Positions 17,210 to 24,665 of a stretch of DNA of 32,539 bases are shown piece after piece. Origin of the DNA: an uncultured Coriobacteriaceae bacterium (GTDB taxonomy: Bacteria; Actinomycetota; Coriobacteriia; Coriobacteriales; Coriobacteriaceae); the NCBI GenBank assembly GCA_944322175.1, contig CALUOB010000010.1, positions 1 to 32,539 on the forward strand, written 5' to 3'. Every line of letters starts with the position of its first letter. Position 1 is the stretch's first letter. A program made the translations under genes and the position numbers. The notes under the pieces are model-generated. The model saw only the letters and a list, made by a program, of their open reading frames with translations, was not told the DNA's origin and ran no database searches.

Positions 17210-17572
17210 TTTCTCCCGAGCAAGGACGTTGTGCGAGGGATCGTGCCGCTTCGTCTCGGCTTGGGAGAGAAGCGCTCTTTTGAGGCCGAAAAGCCGGCAG
17301 TTTTTGCGCAGCGTCCCGCCTTGGGAGAGATTGGCCTGCGCAATATCCCGCCTTGGGAGAGAAGGGTGCTTCTGCCAGACGTCTGACCTGCGGTTTTGCT
17401 AAGACGAGAAGATCCTGGCAGACCGGTTTTTCTCCCAAGCAAGGACGTTGTGTAGGGACGGTGCCTTATCCGCGGCTGAATTCGGCGCTGTTCTTCCAAG
17501 CAAGGACGTTGTGCAAGAAGCTGGTCGGATTCGCTCCCGAAACTCGGCGTTTCTCCCAAGCCGAGTCGGTGC
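17210..17572. repeat. Array of TTTCTCCCAAGC units in both orientations
   Basis: Direct copies of TTTCTCCCAAGC lie at 17210, 17429, 17491 (one base different) and 17550. The first three continue with AAGGACGTTGTG; the fourth diverges. Inverted cores (CTTGGGAGAGA) begin near 17260, 17320 and 17352. Steps between neighbours of one orientation are about 60, 32, 61 and 60 bases, that is one or two 30-bp periods. A further inverted repeat, TCTGCCAG near 17371 with CTGGCAGA near 17415, sits between the opposed arms. The array lies between the convergent ends of the hydrolase gene and the small minus-strand gene. AAGGACGTTG also occurs in the 30-bp array at 12811. Confidence 0.87.
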
Positions 17573-17579
17573 GCGTGAT

Positions 17580-17720
17580 CCGGTGCCCCGTCTCGCCAAT
17601 CGGCGTCCCGGCGCCCCGTTCTGCCAACCAACGTCCGTCCCGTCAACCGTGCCCCGGCATCAATCGGCAAGCGCCCTGGCTTCACCCGTCAACCGCGCCC
17701 CGGTGCCCCGGCATCACCCG
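17580..17720. repeat. Second short repeat set beside the 17.2-17.6 kb array
   Basis: CCCGTCAACCG occurs at 17639-17649 and 17685-17695, and GCCCCGGCATCA at 17651-17662 and again near 17705-17716. The spacing (46 and 54) is less regular. The minus-strand gene ends just to the right; no clear terminator for it is seen. Confidence 0.6.
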
Positions 17721-17748
17721 ACGCCTCCTCGCTGCCTGCCTGCCGGCC

Positions 17749-18021
17749 CTACTCCACGGTGCCGTACACGCGGCCCCAGCCGTGGGCGGCGAGCGCGGAG
17801 TTGAGCTGGTCGCACATGCGCTGGCGGGCGTAGGTGCCCGGCGGCAGCAGCTTCACGATCTCGATCAGGTCCTCGTGCAGGTCGCGCGATTCGGCCTGCA
17901 CGATCAGATCAAGCCGGCTCACGTATTTCTGGTTGGCGTACGCCACGTCGATGAGGCGCTGCAGATCGCCGAACTCGTCGGCCTGAATGTTGATGGGCTT
18001 CTTGGGCTTGCCGTCTGCCAT
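17749..18021 (-). CDS. Small conserved-looking protein of unknown function
   Basis: A 90-residue soluble protein. The start is the ATG at 18021, with GGCGAGGAGG a few bases upstream; a longer frame from 18135 has no ribosome site. The protein begins with a Lys/Pro-rich stretch (ADGKPKKPINIQ), followed by alternating charged and hydrophobic residues that look helical (DLQRLIDVAYANQKYVSRLDLIVQAESRDLHEDLIEIVKLLP cut here into separate helices) and a conserved-looking PPGTYARQRMCDQLNSALAAHGWGRVYGTVE end. It has no membrane segment and no recognised catalytic motif. It is alone on its strand, divergent from the aminotransferase. Function not recognised. Confidence 0.72.
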   Translation of the reverse strand: MADGKPKKPINIQADEFGDLQRLIDVAYANQKYVSRLDLIVQAESRDLHEDLIEIVKLLPPGTYARQRMCDQLNSALAAHGWGRVYGTVE

Positions 18022-18138
18022 GGTGCCTCCTCGCCGGGCCGTGCTCACATCGCTCGCGCCGCCTGCAGCGCATCCTTGTGGTGCGCGCGTGCAGCTTCCC
18101 TTTCGGTTCTGTTTCGTTCTCGGGTATTCTCGCACAGA

Positions 18139-18168
18139 TTGGCCGCCGCAAGGGGCCGTCGCTATACT
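18139..18168 (+). promoter_or_regulatory. Putative promoter of the aminotransferase gene
   Basis: TTGGCC (18139-18144) and TATACT (18163-18168) are 18 bp apart. The start codon is about 150 bases downstream. The remaining leader (18169-18321) holds no gene I can support. The 118 bases between 18022 and 18139 must also hold the minus-strand gene's promoter, which I cannot place. Confidence 0.5.
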
Positions 18169-18321
18169 ACCAACTTGGATAACGCTGACCTATACGATAA
18201 GCGCTTGCAATCGCACACGCAGGCCGACCGATCGGCAATTGCCCAGCGGCGGCAAGCTCGGCACGCGCGGCGGCGCCCTGGCAACGGGCGCCCGGAGCGC
18301 AGGCGCGCAAGGAGGCAGAAC

Positions 18322-19605
18322 ATGGCGACGATTTACGAGAAGATGACGACCCCGGAGCTCACCCTCGCGCTCGAGAAGCTCGACACCCAGGTTGAGCTTA
18401 CCCGCGCCAAGCACCTCGCGCTCGACATGGCCCGCGGCAAGCCGAGCCCCGACCAGGTGAACATCTCGCGCCCCTTGCTCTCGATCCTCAACGAAGACTC
18501 CGACCTCATCGACGAGGGCGTCGACTGCTCCAACTACGGCTGCTTCGAGGGCATCCCCTCGGCCCGCCGTCTCGCCGGCGCCTTCCTCGGCGTCCCAGCC
18601 GAGCAGACCATCGTGCTCGGGTCCTCGAGCCTCAACATCATGCAGTCCGTCCTCATCCACTACTGGGAGAAGGGCGTGCCCGGCTACACGCCGTGGAGCA
18701 AACTCGACAACGTCAAGTTCCTCTGCCCCGTCCCCGGCTACGACCGCCACTTTGGCATCACCGAGGACCTTGGTATTGAGAACATCCCCGTGCGCATGAC
18801 CCCTACCGGTCCCGATATGGACCAGGTCGAAGAGCTCGTCGCCAACGACGACTCCATTAAGGGTATGTTCTGCGTACCAAAGTACTCCAACCCCACCGGC
18901 GTTACCTACTCCGATGAGACGGTCCGCCGCCTGGCAACCATGAAGGCCGCGCCCGACTTCCGCATCGTCTGGGACAACGCCTATTGCATGCACGACCTCA
19001 ACGAGCACGGCGACCACCTCATGAACATCCACGGAGTCGCCGCCACGGTGGGCAACGAGGACCGCATCCTCGAAGTTGCCTCCACGTCCAAGATCACCTT
19101 CCCGGGCGCGGGCATCGCCTTCTTCGGCTCCTCCGAGGCCAACGTCAAAGAGGTTGCCAAGACCCTCATGGTGGGCCTCATCAGCGCAAACAAGCTCAAC
19201 CAGCTCGCGCACGCGCGCTTCTTCCCCACGATCGAGGCGCTGCACAAGCACATGATGCACCACGCCGAGTTCCTGCGCCCGCGCTTCCAGCTCGTGCAGA
19301 AGAAGCTCTCCGAGGGCCTCGGCGACACGGGCTGCGCCACCTGGACCGACCCCAACGGCGGCTACTTCGTGTCGTTTGACTCGCAGCCCGGCACGGCCCA
19401 GCGCATCGTCAAACTCTGCGCTGACCTCGGTGTCAAGCTCACGCCGGCCGGCGCCACCTGGCCCTACGGCCGCGATCCCCACGACACCAACATCCGCATC
19501 GCCCCGACCTACCCCTCGCTCGAGGAGCTCGGCCAGGCGCTCGACGTTCTCGTGCTCGCCACCAAGACCGTCTGCGCCATCAAGGCTCTGGAGGATCGCG
19601 AGTAA
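18322..19605 (+). CDS. PLP-dependent aminotransferase, class I/II fold (PF12897-like aspartate aminotransferase)
   Basis: A 427-residue fold-type I PLP enzyme. Lys257 in STSKITFPGAG is the expected Schiff-base lysine. YSNPTG (188-193) and WDNAY (217-221, Asp218 to the pyridine nitrogen) are the standard cofactor contacts, and NIRIAPTYP near the end carries the substrate-carboxylate Arg. The N-terminus (LALDMARGKPSPDQ, NYGCFEGIPSARRLAGAFLGVP) is characteristic of the PF12897 group annotated as aspartate or alanine aminotransferase and common in Coriobacteriia and actinobacteria. The ATG at 18322 has AAGGAGG six bases upstream. It is a monocistronic unit. Substrate specificity is inferred from the family only. 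Confidence 0.9.
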   Translation: MATIYEKMTTPELTLALEKLDTQVELTRAKHLALDMARGKPSPDQVNISRPLLSILNEDSDLIDEGVDCSNYGCFEGIPSARRLAGAFLGVPAEQTIVLGSSSLNIMQSVLIHYWEKGVPGYTPWSKLDNVKFLCPVPGYDRHFGITEDLGIENIPVRMTPTGPDMDQVEELVANDDSIKGMFCVPKYSNPTGVTYSDETVRRLATMKAAPDFRIVWDNAYCMHDLNEHGDHLMNIHGVAATVGNEDRILEVASTSKITFPGAGIAFFGSSEANVKEVAKTLMVGLISANKLNQLAHARFFPTIEALHKHMMHHAEFLRPRFQLVQKKLSEGLGDTGCATWTDPNGGYFVSFDSQPGTAQRIVKLCADLGVKLTPAGATWPYGRDPHDTNIRIAPTYPSLEELGQALDVLVLATKTVCAIKALEDRE

Positions 19606-19635
19606 AGGCGAGAAGGACGGGTTCGTCCTCGGGTT

Positions 19636-19744
19636 GGGCGGGCGGCGCGGGGCCTCCCGGTGGGAGCGCCGCACATGCGCGCTGTTCTCCCGTCCCGTCG
19701 TCGGCCCCGTGCGGACCCACCGTACGGCCCCGCGCCGCCCGCCC
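19636..19744. repeat. Perfect 19-bp inverted repeat with nested hairpins
   Basis: GGGCGGGCGGCGCGGGGCC (19636-19654) is exactly complementary to 19726-19744, with 71 bases between. Inside are CTCCC/GGGAG near 19654-19666 and the pair CCGTGCGG and CCGTACGG near 19708-19726. It follows the aminotransferase by 30 bases and could terminate or stabilise its mRNA, though no T tract follows. Confidence 0.8.
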
Positions 19745-19849
19745 CGACCTGCGGGTTTCCCGCTCGCCGGGGCGTGGTTGTCTGACTGAGGCGTTGGGGC
19801 CGCTCGTCAGGGCCTCTTGCCTGCGAATTCGCCGTTCGGCTCCGCATCT

Positions 19850-19933
19850 ACGCCACGATTCCGACAAACGCCGGGCACCGACGCCACGGTACCGACATTT
19901 TCAGGCCTGATTTTGTCGGAAACGTGGCGTCGG
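19850..19933. repeat. Three copies of ACGCCACG-N3-CCGACA, one inverted, 31-bp period
   Basis: Direct copies begin at 19850 and 19881, exactly 31 bp apart. An inverted copy lies at 19914-19930. The second and third form a long palindrome: 11 bp, three mismatched bases, 6 bp on each side (19878-19897 and 19914-19933) around a 16-base loop. The rest of the 449-base spacer (19606-20054) shows no gene. Confidence 0.87.
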
Positions 19934-20026
19934 ATGAACGGCGCGCAGCTCTTGCGCGTTTTGCGCGCGGCATGTTCCAAGCTTGTGAGGCGCGGGCCGC
20001 GGGCTTACGCGGCGGGGTTGTCACGG

Positions 20027-20032
20027 TACAAT
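20027..20032 (+). promoter_or_regulatory. Putative -10 element for the gene at 20055
   Basis: TACAAT (5 of 6) lies only 22 bases before the ATG, implying a very short leader. The -35 is poor. Confidence 0.4.
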
Positions 20033-20054
20033 GTCGGGTCAGGGAGGTCAGCGC

Positions 20055-20624
20055 ATGGCACAGAACAACGATTCCAAGCGCGCCCGCTCCGTCGAGACCG
20101 AGGACGACTTCTTCGACGACGAGCAGGCGCTCATGCAAGAGCAGAACGGCAGCGCGGCAGGCGCCTCGTCCGCTTCCACAGGCGAGAAGCGCGGCGAGCA
20201 GAAAACCGCCCCGCGCAAGGCAGCCGAGAACAACGTCGTCCCGCGCGAGGACGGTCCGGGCGCTCCGCCGTTTTGGATGGTGCTCGTCATTGCCGTTATC
20301 GCGCTTTTGCTCGGCATGGTGGTGGGCTACCTCATCGGCGCGTCGACGGCTCTGTCGAGTGCCGAGTCCGTGCTCACGAGCGAAGAGGTGCAGGAGCAGT
20401 ACGCCACCGGTGATGCGAGCGCTTCGAGAGACGCTTCGACGGGCGGCACGGGCGAGGTCAGCTCGGACGCTCTGCCCGAGGGTCATCCCGGCGTCACGAT
20501 CGACGAGGACGGAACGGCGCACGTAACCGACGAGGACGGCTCCGGCAGCGCGTCTTCCGACGACGCCGCTTCCGACGTGGCGGACGCCGTGGCTTCGCAC
20601 GAAACGGACGGCACGGCAGCGTAG
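20055..20624 (+). CDS. Single-pass membrane protein of unknown function, acidic and low-complexity
   Basis: A 189-residue protein with a charged N-terminal half (acidic cluster ETEDDFFDDEQ at 14-24, then Lys/Arg/Ala-rich), one membrane segment at about 73-95 (FWMVLVIAVIALLLGMVVGYLIG), and an external tail rich in Ser, Asp and Ala with VTIDEDGTAHVTDEDGSG. No catalytic motif is seen. The ATG at 20055 has AGGGAGG seven bases upstream. It probably forms a unit with the TPR-like protein 189 bases downstream; both look like envelope-anchored accessory proteins. Function not recognised. Confidence 0.7.
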   Translation: MAQNNDSKRARSVETEDDFFDDEQALMQEQNGSAAGASSASTGEKRGEQKTAPRKAAENNVVPREDGPGAPPFWMVLVIAVIALLLGMVVGYLIGASTALSSAESVLTSEEVQEQYATGDASASRDASTGGTGEVSSDALPEGHPGVTIDEDGTAHVTDEDGSGSASSDDAASDVADAVASHETDGTAA

Positions 20625-20778
20625 CGGCGCGACGGCGTAGCGGCCCGGCAGCGCAGTAGCTCGGCAGCGTGCCGGCGCGCGAGAAGCGGGCGTAGCGGCA
20701 CGTCGCTGCAGGCAGCACCGGCACGCTCAACACCCGGCGCCAGCGCCCGCGCCGCAGCAGCCTCAACGCCCAGCCCCA

Positions 20779-20796
20779 TGCCGCCCTCAGGCGGCA
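20779..20796 (+). other. Intercistronic hairpin before the TPR-like gene
   Basis: TGCCGCC and GGCGGCA pair perfectly around CTCA, 18 bases before the start codon. There is no T tract. The spacer upstream (20625-20778) contains irregular GGCAGCG repeats and no gene. Confidence 0.5.
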
Positions 20797-20813
20797 CCCA
20801 CAAGGGAGTAACC

Positions 20814-21536
20814 ATGGCATTCAATCAGGACCAGGTGCGCAAGGCGCGTGCAGCCGGCCTCATCGTGGCGCTTGTCGCCGTGATCGTGCTCGCGGTCGCG
20901 GTGTTCTCGGGCGCCCTCGGCACGCCCAAGGCGGGCTCGTCGCAGCAAGGCGCAGCAGGCTCCGAGACCGCTCAGAGCACCGAGGCGCAAAGCGGCGCGC
21001 AGTCCGACGGCAGCTCGTCCTCGGACCACACCGTTGCCGACGTCGACGCCGAGAACCAGCCCGTGGTCGAGCAGCTCGAGACGCGCTACGAGGACGACCC
21101 CTCCAACCCCACCGCGCTTCTCAACCTTGCAAACGGCTACTTTGACTGGGGCGTCGCGGTGATGAACCACGCCCAGACCGACGAGGACGACGAGCACGTG
21201 GTCGACCTCTTCTCGCGCGCCATCGCCCATTACGACGACTACCTCGAGCAGTACGGCTCGGAGAACGGCGCCAACAAGGCGGTGCAGGTGGACCGCGCCA
21301 TCTCGATCTTCTACACGGGCGACCACGAGCGCGCCATCCAGACGCTCGAGGACTTTACCGCCGAGGTCGCCGACTTTGGCCCCGCATGGGCTAACCTCGG
21401 CATGTTCTACGAGAACGACGGCCGCACGGACGACGCCCGCGCCGCCTACGAGCGCGCCCTCGAGGCCGACGACGACAACGCCTACGGTGTGCGCGACTAC
21501 GCCGAGGCGCGCCTGGAGGCATTGGACGCTGAGTAG
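20814..21536 (+). CDS. Membrane-anchored tetratricopeptide-repeat-like protein
   Basis: A 240-residue protein with an N-terminal membrane anchor at about 12-33 (AGLIVALVAVIVLAVAVFSGAL), a Ser/Gln/Ala-rich linker to about 75, then helical repeats. The clearest TPR unit is PAWANLGMFYENDGRTDDARAAYERALEADDDN near the end, preceded by LLNLANGYFDWGVAVMNH and AISIFYTGDHERAIQTLEDF. TPRs bind partner proteins, so this is likely an external or membrane-side scaffold. The ATG at 20814 has AAGGGAG five bases upstream; a frame opening at 20778 is inside the hairpin and is not used. Confidence 0.82.
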   Translation: MAFNQDQVRKARAAGLIVALVAVIVLAVAVFSGALGTPKAGSSQQGAAGSETAQSTEAQSGAQSDGSSSSDHTVADVDAENQPVVEQLETRYEDDPSNPTALLNLANGYFDWGVAVMNHAQTDEDDEHVVDLFSRAIAHYDDYLEQYGSENGANKAVQVDRAISIFYTGDHERAIQTLEDFTAEVADFGPAWANLGMFYENDGRTDDARAAYERALEADDDNAYGVRDYAEARLEALDAE

Positions 21537-21551
21537 CCCAGGTGCTATGCT
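21522..21551 (+). promoter_or_regulatory. Putative promoter of the STAS gene
   Basis: TTGGAC (21522-21527) and TATGCT (21546-21551) are 18 bp apart, and TGC precedes the -10 (extended -10 form). The -35 lies inside the end of the TPR-like gene. Confidence 0.5.
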
Positions 21552-21584
21552 TCGGGCTCAACCTTTTATATAAAGGAGTACATC

Positions 21585-21899
21585 ATGGAACTGGCCATCA
21601 ACACCAAGCCCGCGGTCGAGAAGTACGTCATCGCCGTTGCGGGCGAAGTCGATATCTCTAACGCCGACAAGCTCCGCACCGCGGTCGACATGGCGCTCGA
21701 GCAGCCCTGCGAGGCCATTGCGCTCGACCTGTCCGAGGTGCCCTACATCGACTCCACGGGCATTGGCGTGCTCGTGGGCGCCGCGCACCGCGCCGAGGAG
21801 CGCGGCAAGGGCTTTGCCGTGGAGCGCGTGCAGCCCAACGTGCTGCGCATCGTGCAGCTACTCGGGGTCGACCAGGAGATCTCGATCTCAGGCGAGTAG
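21585..21899 (+). CDS. STAS-domain protein, anti-anti-sigma factor (SpoIIAA/RsbV) type
   Basis: A 104-residue single STAS domain. The conserved loop PYIDSTGIGVLVG places the phosphorylatable serine at Ser57. In SpoIIAA/RsbV proteins, unphosphorylated antagonist binds a kinase anti-sigma factor and frees the sigma factor. The rest (GEVDISNADKLRTAVDMAL, VQPNVLRIVQLLGVDQEISI) fits the family and its usual length. No cognate kinase, phosphatase or sigma factor lies in the window, so the partner must be elsewhere. AAAGGAG is nine bases before the ATG and is part of a small inverted repeat, CCTTT-TATAT-AAAGG (21562-21576). Confidence 0.92.
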   Translation: MELAINTKPAVEKYVIAVAGEVDISNADKLRTAVDMALEQPCEAIALDLSEVPYIDSTGIGVLVGAAHRAEERGKGFAVERVQPNVLRIVQLLGVDQEISISGE

Positions 21900-21909
21900 G
21901 GCAGCACCT

Positions 21910-21973
21910 GCGAGAAGCTCAAGCGCCTGCGCCTGCGCCTGCGCCGCGCGCGGGCGCAGCGGGTGCTTCTCGC
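21910..21973 (+). terminator. Long stem-loop between the STAS gene and tatA, possible terminator
   Basis: GCGAGAAGC (21910-21918) pairs perfectly with GCTTCTCGC (21965-21973). Inside, CTGCGCC (21939-21945) pairs with GGCGCAG (21953-21959) within a tandem GCGCCT hexamer run. The lack of a T tract makes termination uncertain. Confidence 0.5.
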
Positions 21974-22035
21974 GCGGAGCGCATGTAACCGCTCTATCAA
22001 GAACGAGCCCGTGCGGCGCCGAGGTGCGCTGCGCA

Positions 22036-22044
22036 TGGTATGCT
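22036..22044 (+). promoter_or_regulatory. Putative extended -10 promoter of the tat-hyp operon
   Basis: TGGTATGCT fits TGnTAnnnT and lies 36 bases before the tatA start. No -35 is evident. Confidence 0.45.
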
Positions 22045-22079
22045 GGTGAAACTTTGTACGTTCAGCAAGGAGGTCGCTC

Positions 22080-22811
22080 TTGCTCGGCATCGGACAAACT
22101 GAGCTCATCATCATCGTCGTGTTCATGTTTTTGCTCTTTGGGCCCGACAAACTGCCGCAGATGGGCCGCACCATCGGCCGCGCCCTGCGCCAGTTCCGCG
22201 AGACCCAGGAGAAGATGACCGCGGTCGTGCAAACCGAGATCGTCGACCCCATGACGCAGGCGGCAAGCACGGCGCCCAAGCCCGTGGTGGAGGACGACGA
22301 GGACGCCGACCTCGAAGAGGGCGCCGAGCGCCCGACGCGTCCCGCCAAGAAGGAGACCTTTGCCGAGCGCCGTGCGCGCCTGGCGGCCGAGAAGGCCGCG
22401 GCCGAGGCCGCTGAGGCAGGGGAGGCTGCCGCCGAGGGCGCCGAGACCGCTGACGCCGCCGAGGGCGTTGCCGCTGCTGCCGTAACGGCCGCCGCAACGG
22501 CCGAGGCCGAGCCCGCCGCCGAGCCCAAGGAGGCTCCGGCAAGCGCACCCAAGCACTTTGCCAAGCCCGCCGCCGCACCCGCTGCGGACGAGAAGGGCGG
22601 CGAGGCGCCCAAGGCCGCTGCGCCCGAGCCCGCCGCAGAGCCCGCGACCAAGACCCGCTCGGTCGCCGACCTCTACGCGCGTCGTCCCAAGAAAAAGCCC
22701 GTCGCGCAGGATGCGCCCGCATCCGAGCCCGAGCCCGCACCCGCGTCCGAGCTCAAGTCGGGCGAGCCCGTGAGCGTCACCATCTTCAACGGAGGGGAGG
22801 AAGCGGAGTAG
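22080..22811 (+). CDS. tatA: Twin-arginine translocase subunit TatA/TatB
   Basis: A 243-residue protein with the TatA/B fold at its N-terminus: short membrane helix ELIIIVVFMFLLFG (8-21), hinge GPDKLP (21-26), then the amphipathic helix MGRTIGRALRQFRETQEKM. The GPDKLP hinge is TatB-like, but there is no second subunit nearby, so it may serve both roles. Beyond about residue 55 a tail of roughly 190 residues is rich in Ala, Glu, Pro and Lys and looks disordered; most TatA proteins are under 100 residues. The start is TTG, set by AAGGAGG six bases upstream and by the canonical N-terminus. TatC follows 27 bases later, in the same reading frame. Confidence 0.9.
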   Translation: MLGIGQTELIIIVVFMFLLFGPDKLPQMGRTIGRALRQFRETQEKMTAVVQTEIVDPMTQAASTAPKPVVEDDEDADLEEGAERPTRPAKKETFAERRARLAAEKAAAEAAEAGEAAAEGAETADAAEGVAAAAVTAAATAEAEPAAEPKEAPASAPKHFAKPAAAPAADEKGGEAPKAAAPEPAAEPATKTRSVADLYARRPKKKPVAQDAPASEPEPAPASELKSGEPVSVTIFNGGEEAE

Positions 22812-22838
22812 TGCCACCACGGCCTACCTGCGACGCAT

Positions 22839-23627
22839 ATGCCTATCGGTCCCGCGCGCATGCCGCTCTTCGACCATATCGGAGAGCTTCGCCGCCGCCT
22901 GACGATCGTCGTCGTTTCGCTTCTCGTTACGGCGCTCGTCATGTACTTCGCCACGCCCACGATCATCGACATTCTCCAGGACCCGATCCGCGAGTTCTTG
23001 CCCGATGGTCGCTATTACGTCACGGGCGCGCTCGGCGGCTTCTCGATTCGCTTCAGCGTGGCGTTCAAGTGCGCCATCGTCATCTGCACGCCGCTCATCA
23101 TCTGGCAGATCCTCGCGTTCTTCCTTCCGGCCCTCAAGCCCAAGGAGCGCAAGTGGGTCGTGCCCACGCTCTTCGCCGCCGTGGCGCTCTTCTACATCGG
23201 CGCGCTGTTCTGCTACTTCGTGATTCTCCAGGCCACGTTCGGCTTCCTCATCGGCGAGTCCCAGGCCATCGGCAACGTTCTGCCCGAGGCAACCGACTAC
23301 ATCAACTTCGAGTTCCTGCTCATGATCGGCTTCGGCGTGGCCTTTGAGCTGCCGCTCATCGTGTTTTACCTGTCGATCTTCCGCATCGTCTCCTACGCGG
23401 CGTTCCGCGGCGCCTGGCGCTACGTGTACGTGGTGCTCATGGTCATCGCCGCCGTTATCACGCCCGACCCCTCGCCCGTGACCATGCTGTGCATGTACGC
23501 GGCGCTGCTTCTGCTCTACGAGGGCTCGCTCGCGGTCACGCGCATCGTGCTCGTGCGCCGCGGCGGCAAGGCTGCCCTCAAGGAGAAGAGCCGTCTGGCT
23601 ATTTTTGCCGACGACGAGGAGGAGTAG
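22839..23627 (+). CDS. tatC: Twin-arginine translocase subunit TatC
   Basis: A 262-residue six-helix membrane protein that recognises twin-arginine signals. Family marks are LFDHIGELRRRL near the N-terminus, FFLPALKPKERKWV, FELPLIVFYLSIFRIV, and ITPDPSPVTMLCMYAALLLLYEGSLAV. I take the ATG at 22839; it lacks a close ribosome site, and an internal ATG at 22860 (giving MPLFDHIGEL) is an alternative. The GGAGG sequences at the end of tatA are 30 bases upstream of 22839, so translation is probably coupled. hypA starts five bases after the stop. The C-terminal tail is acidic (FADDEEE). Confidence 0.94.
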   Translation: MPIGPARMPLFDHIGELRRRLTIVVVSLLVTALVMYFATPTIIDILQDPIREFLPDGRYYVTGALGGFSIRFSVAFKCAIVICTPLIIWQILAFFLPALKPKERKWVVPTLFAAVALFYIGALFCYFVILQATFGFLIGESQAIGNVLPEATDYINFEFLLMIGFGVAFELPLIVFYLSIFRIVSYAAFRGAWRYVYVVLMVIAAVITPDPSPVTMLCMYAALLLLYEGSLAVTRIVLVRRGGKAALKEKSRLAIFADDEEE

Positions 23628-23631
23628 GGCC

Positions 23632-23988
23632 GTGCACGAGCTCGGAATCGTATCGGGCGTCGTCGAAGTATGTGCCAAGTCAGCGCGCGAGGCGGGTGCC
23701 TCGCGCGTTTTGTCTGTACGCCTGCGCATCGGCGACATGGCCGAGGTCATGGACGAGTCGCTGCGCTTTGCCTGGGAGGCCCTCACCGAGGAGGAGCCGC
23801 TCATGCGCGGCGCGACCCTCGAGGTCGAGGACGTGCACCCGGCGAGCATCTGCCTCGACTGCGCCGAGGAGTTCGAGCACGACCGGTTTCATCTGCGCTG
23901 CCCTGTCTGCGGAAGCGCCGACACGGTGCTCCTGCGCGGGCGCGAGCTCGAGATCGCGTCCATCGACATCGAAACGGAGGACGACTAA
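23632..23988 (+). CDS. hypA: Hydrogenase nickel-incorporation / zinc protein HypA
   Basis: A 118-residue protein of normal HypA length. The start is GTG at 23632, chosen because it gives the invariant N-terminus MHE, whose His2 is the nickel ligand; GAGGAGGAG is just upstream. A zinc site is formed by Cys74, Cys77, Cys90 and Cys93 (CLDC and CPVCGS). HypA passes nickel, with HypB, to the large subunit of [NiFe] hydrogenases. It lies directly after tatC and overlaps hypB by one base (TAATG). No hydrogenase structural genes are in the window. Confidence 0.95.
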   Translation: MHELGIVSGVVEVCAKSAREAGASRVLSVRLRIGDMAEVMDESLRFAWEALTEEEPLMRGATLEVEDVHPASICLDCAEEFEHDRFHLRCPVCGSADTVLLRGRELEIASIDIETEDD

Positions 23989-24665
23989 TGGCCGAGAAGA
24001 CCGTCTCTCTCAATGAACCCATTCTTTCGCGCAACGAGCGCCTGGCTGCCGAGCTGCGCCAGCGCTTTGCCGAGCACAAGGTGTACGTGATAAACGTGCT
24101 CTCGAGCCCCGGCTCGGGCAAGACCTCCACCATCCTCGCTACCAACGAGCGCCTCCGCGACCGCTACCGCGCCGCCGTTATCGAGGGCGACATCGCCTCC
24201 GACGTCGACGCCGTGACCATGAAGGAGGCGGGCATCCCCGCCGTGCAGATCAACACGGGCGGCCTGTGCCACCTCGAGGGCAACATGATCAAACAGGCGG
24301 TTGACGCCCTCGACCAGGGCGTGGGCCTCGATGCCATCGACGTTATCTTCATCGAGAACGTCGGCAACCTCGTGTGCCCCGTCGACTTCGACCTCGGCGA
24401 GAACCTCTCGATCATGATCCTCTCGGTGCCCGAGGGCGACGACAAGCCCGTCAAGTATCCCGGCATCTTCCAGCACGCCGGCGCCGTGCTGCTCAACAAG
24501 GTCGACGTGGCCCCCGCCTTCGACTTTGACCTCGACGCCTACAACGCCGTGCTCAACGAGCTCAATCCGCGCGCGCCGCGCTTCTCGGTGAGCGCTACCC
24601 GCGGCCAGGGCATGGACGAGTGGTGCGCTTGGCTGAGCGAGCAGATCGAGGCCGCCCGCGCGTAA
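23988..24665 (+). CDS. hypB: Hydrogenase maturation GTPase HypB
   Basis: A 225-residue SIMIBI-class GTPase that supplies nickel to hydrogenase together with HypA. Walker A is SSPGSGKT (39-46), the switch region has EGDIASDVDA, the metal site shows GGLCHLE, and ENVGNLVCP and LLNKVDV follow. The N-terminal CxxCGC nickel site and the His-rich stretch of some HypB proteins are absent, so this is the short form. The ATG overlaps the hypA stop by one base. A terminator lies about 120 bases downstream. Confidence 0.95.
   Translation: MAEKTVSLNEPILSRNERLAAELRQRFAEHKVYVINVLSSPGSGKTSTILATNERLRDRYRAAVIEGDIASDVDAVTMKEAGIPAVQINTGGLCHLEGNMIKQAVDALDQGVGLDAIDVIFIENVGNLVCPVDFDLGENLSIMILSVPEGDDKPVKYPGIFQHAGAVLLNKVDVAPAFDFDLDAYNAVLNELNPRAPRFSVSATRGQGMDEWCAWLSEQIEAARA

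Noticed and set aside
22811-22838. GTG at 22811 as the tatC start
   Set aside because: It has the best ribosome site but is in another frame, whose product is not TatC.
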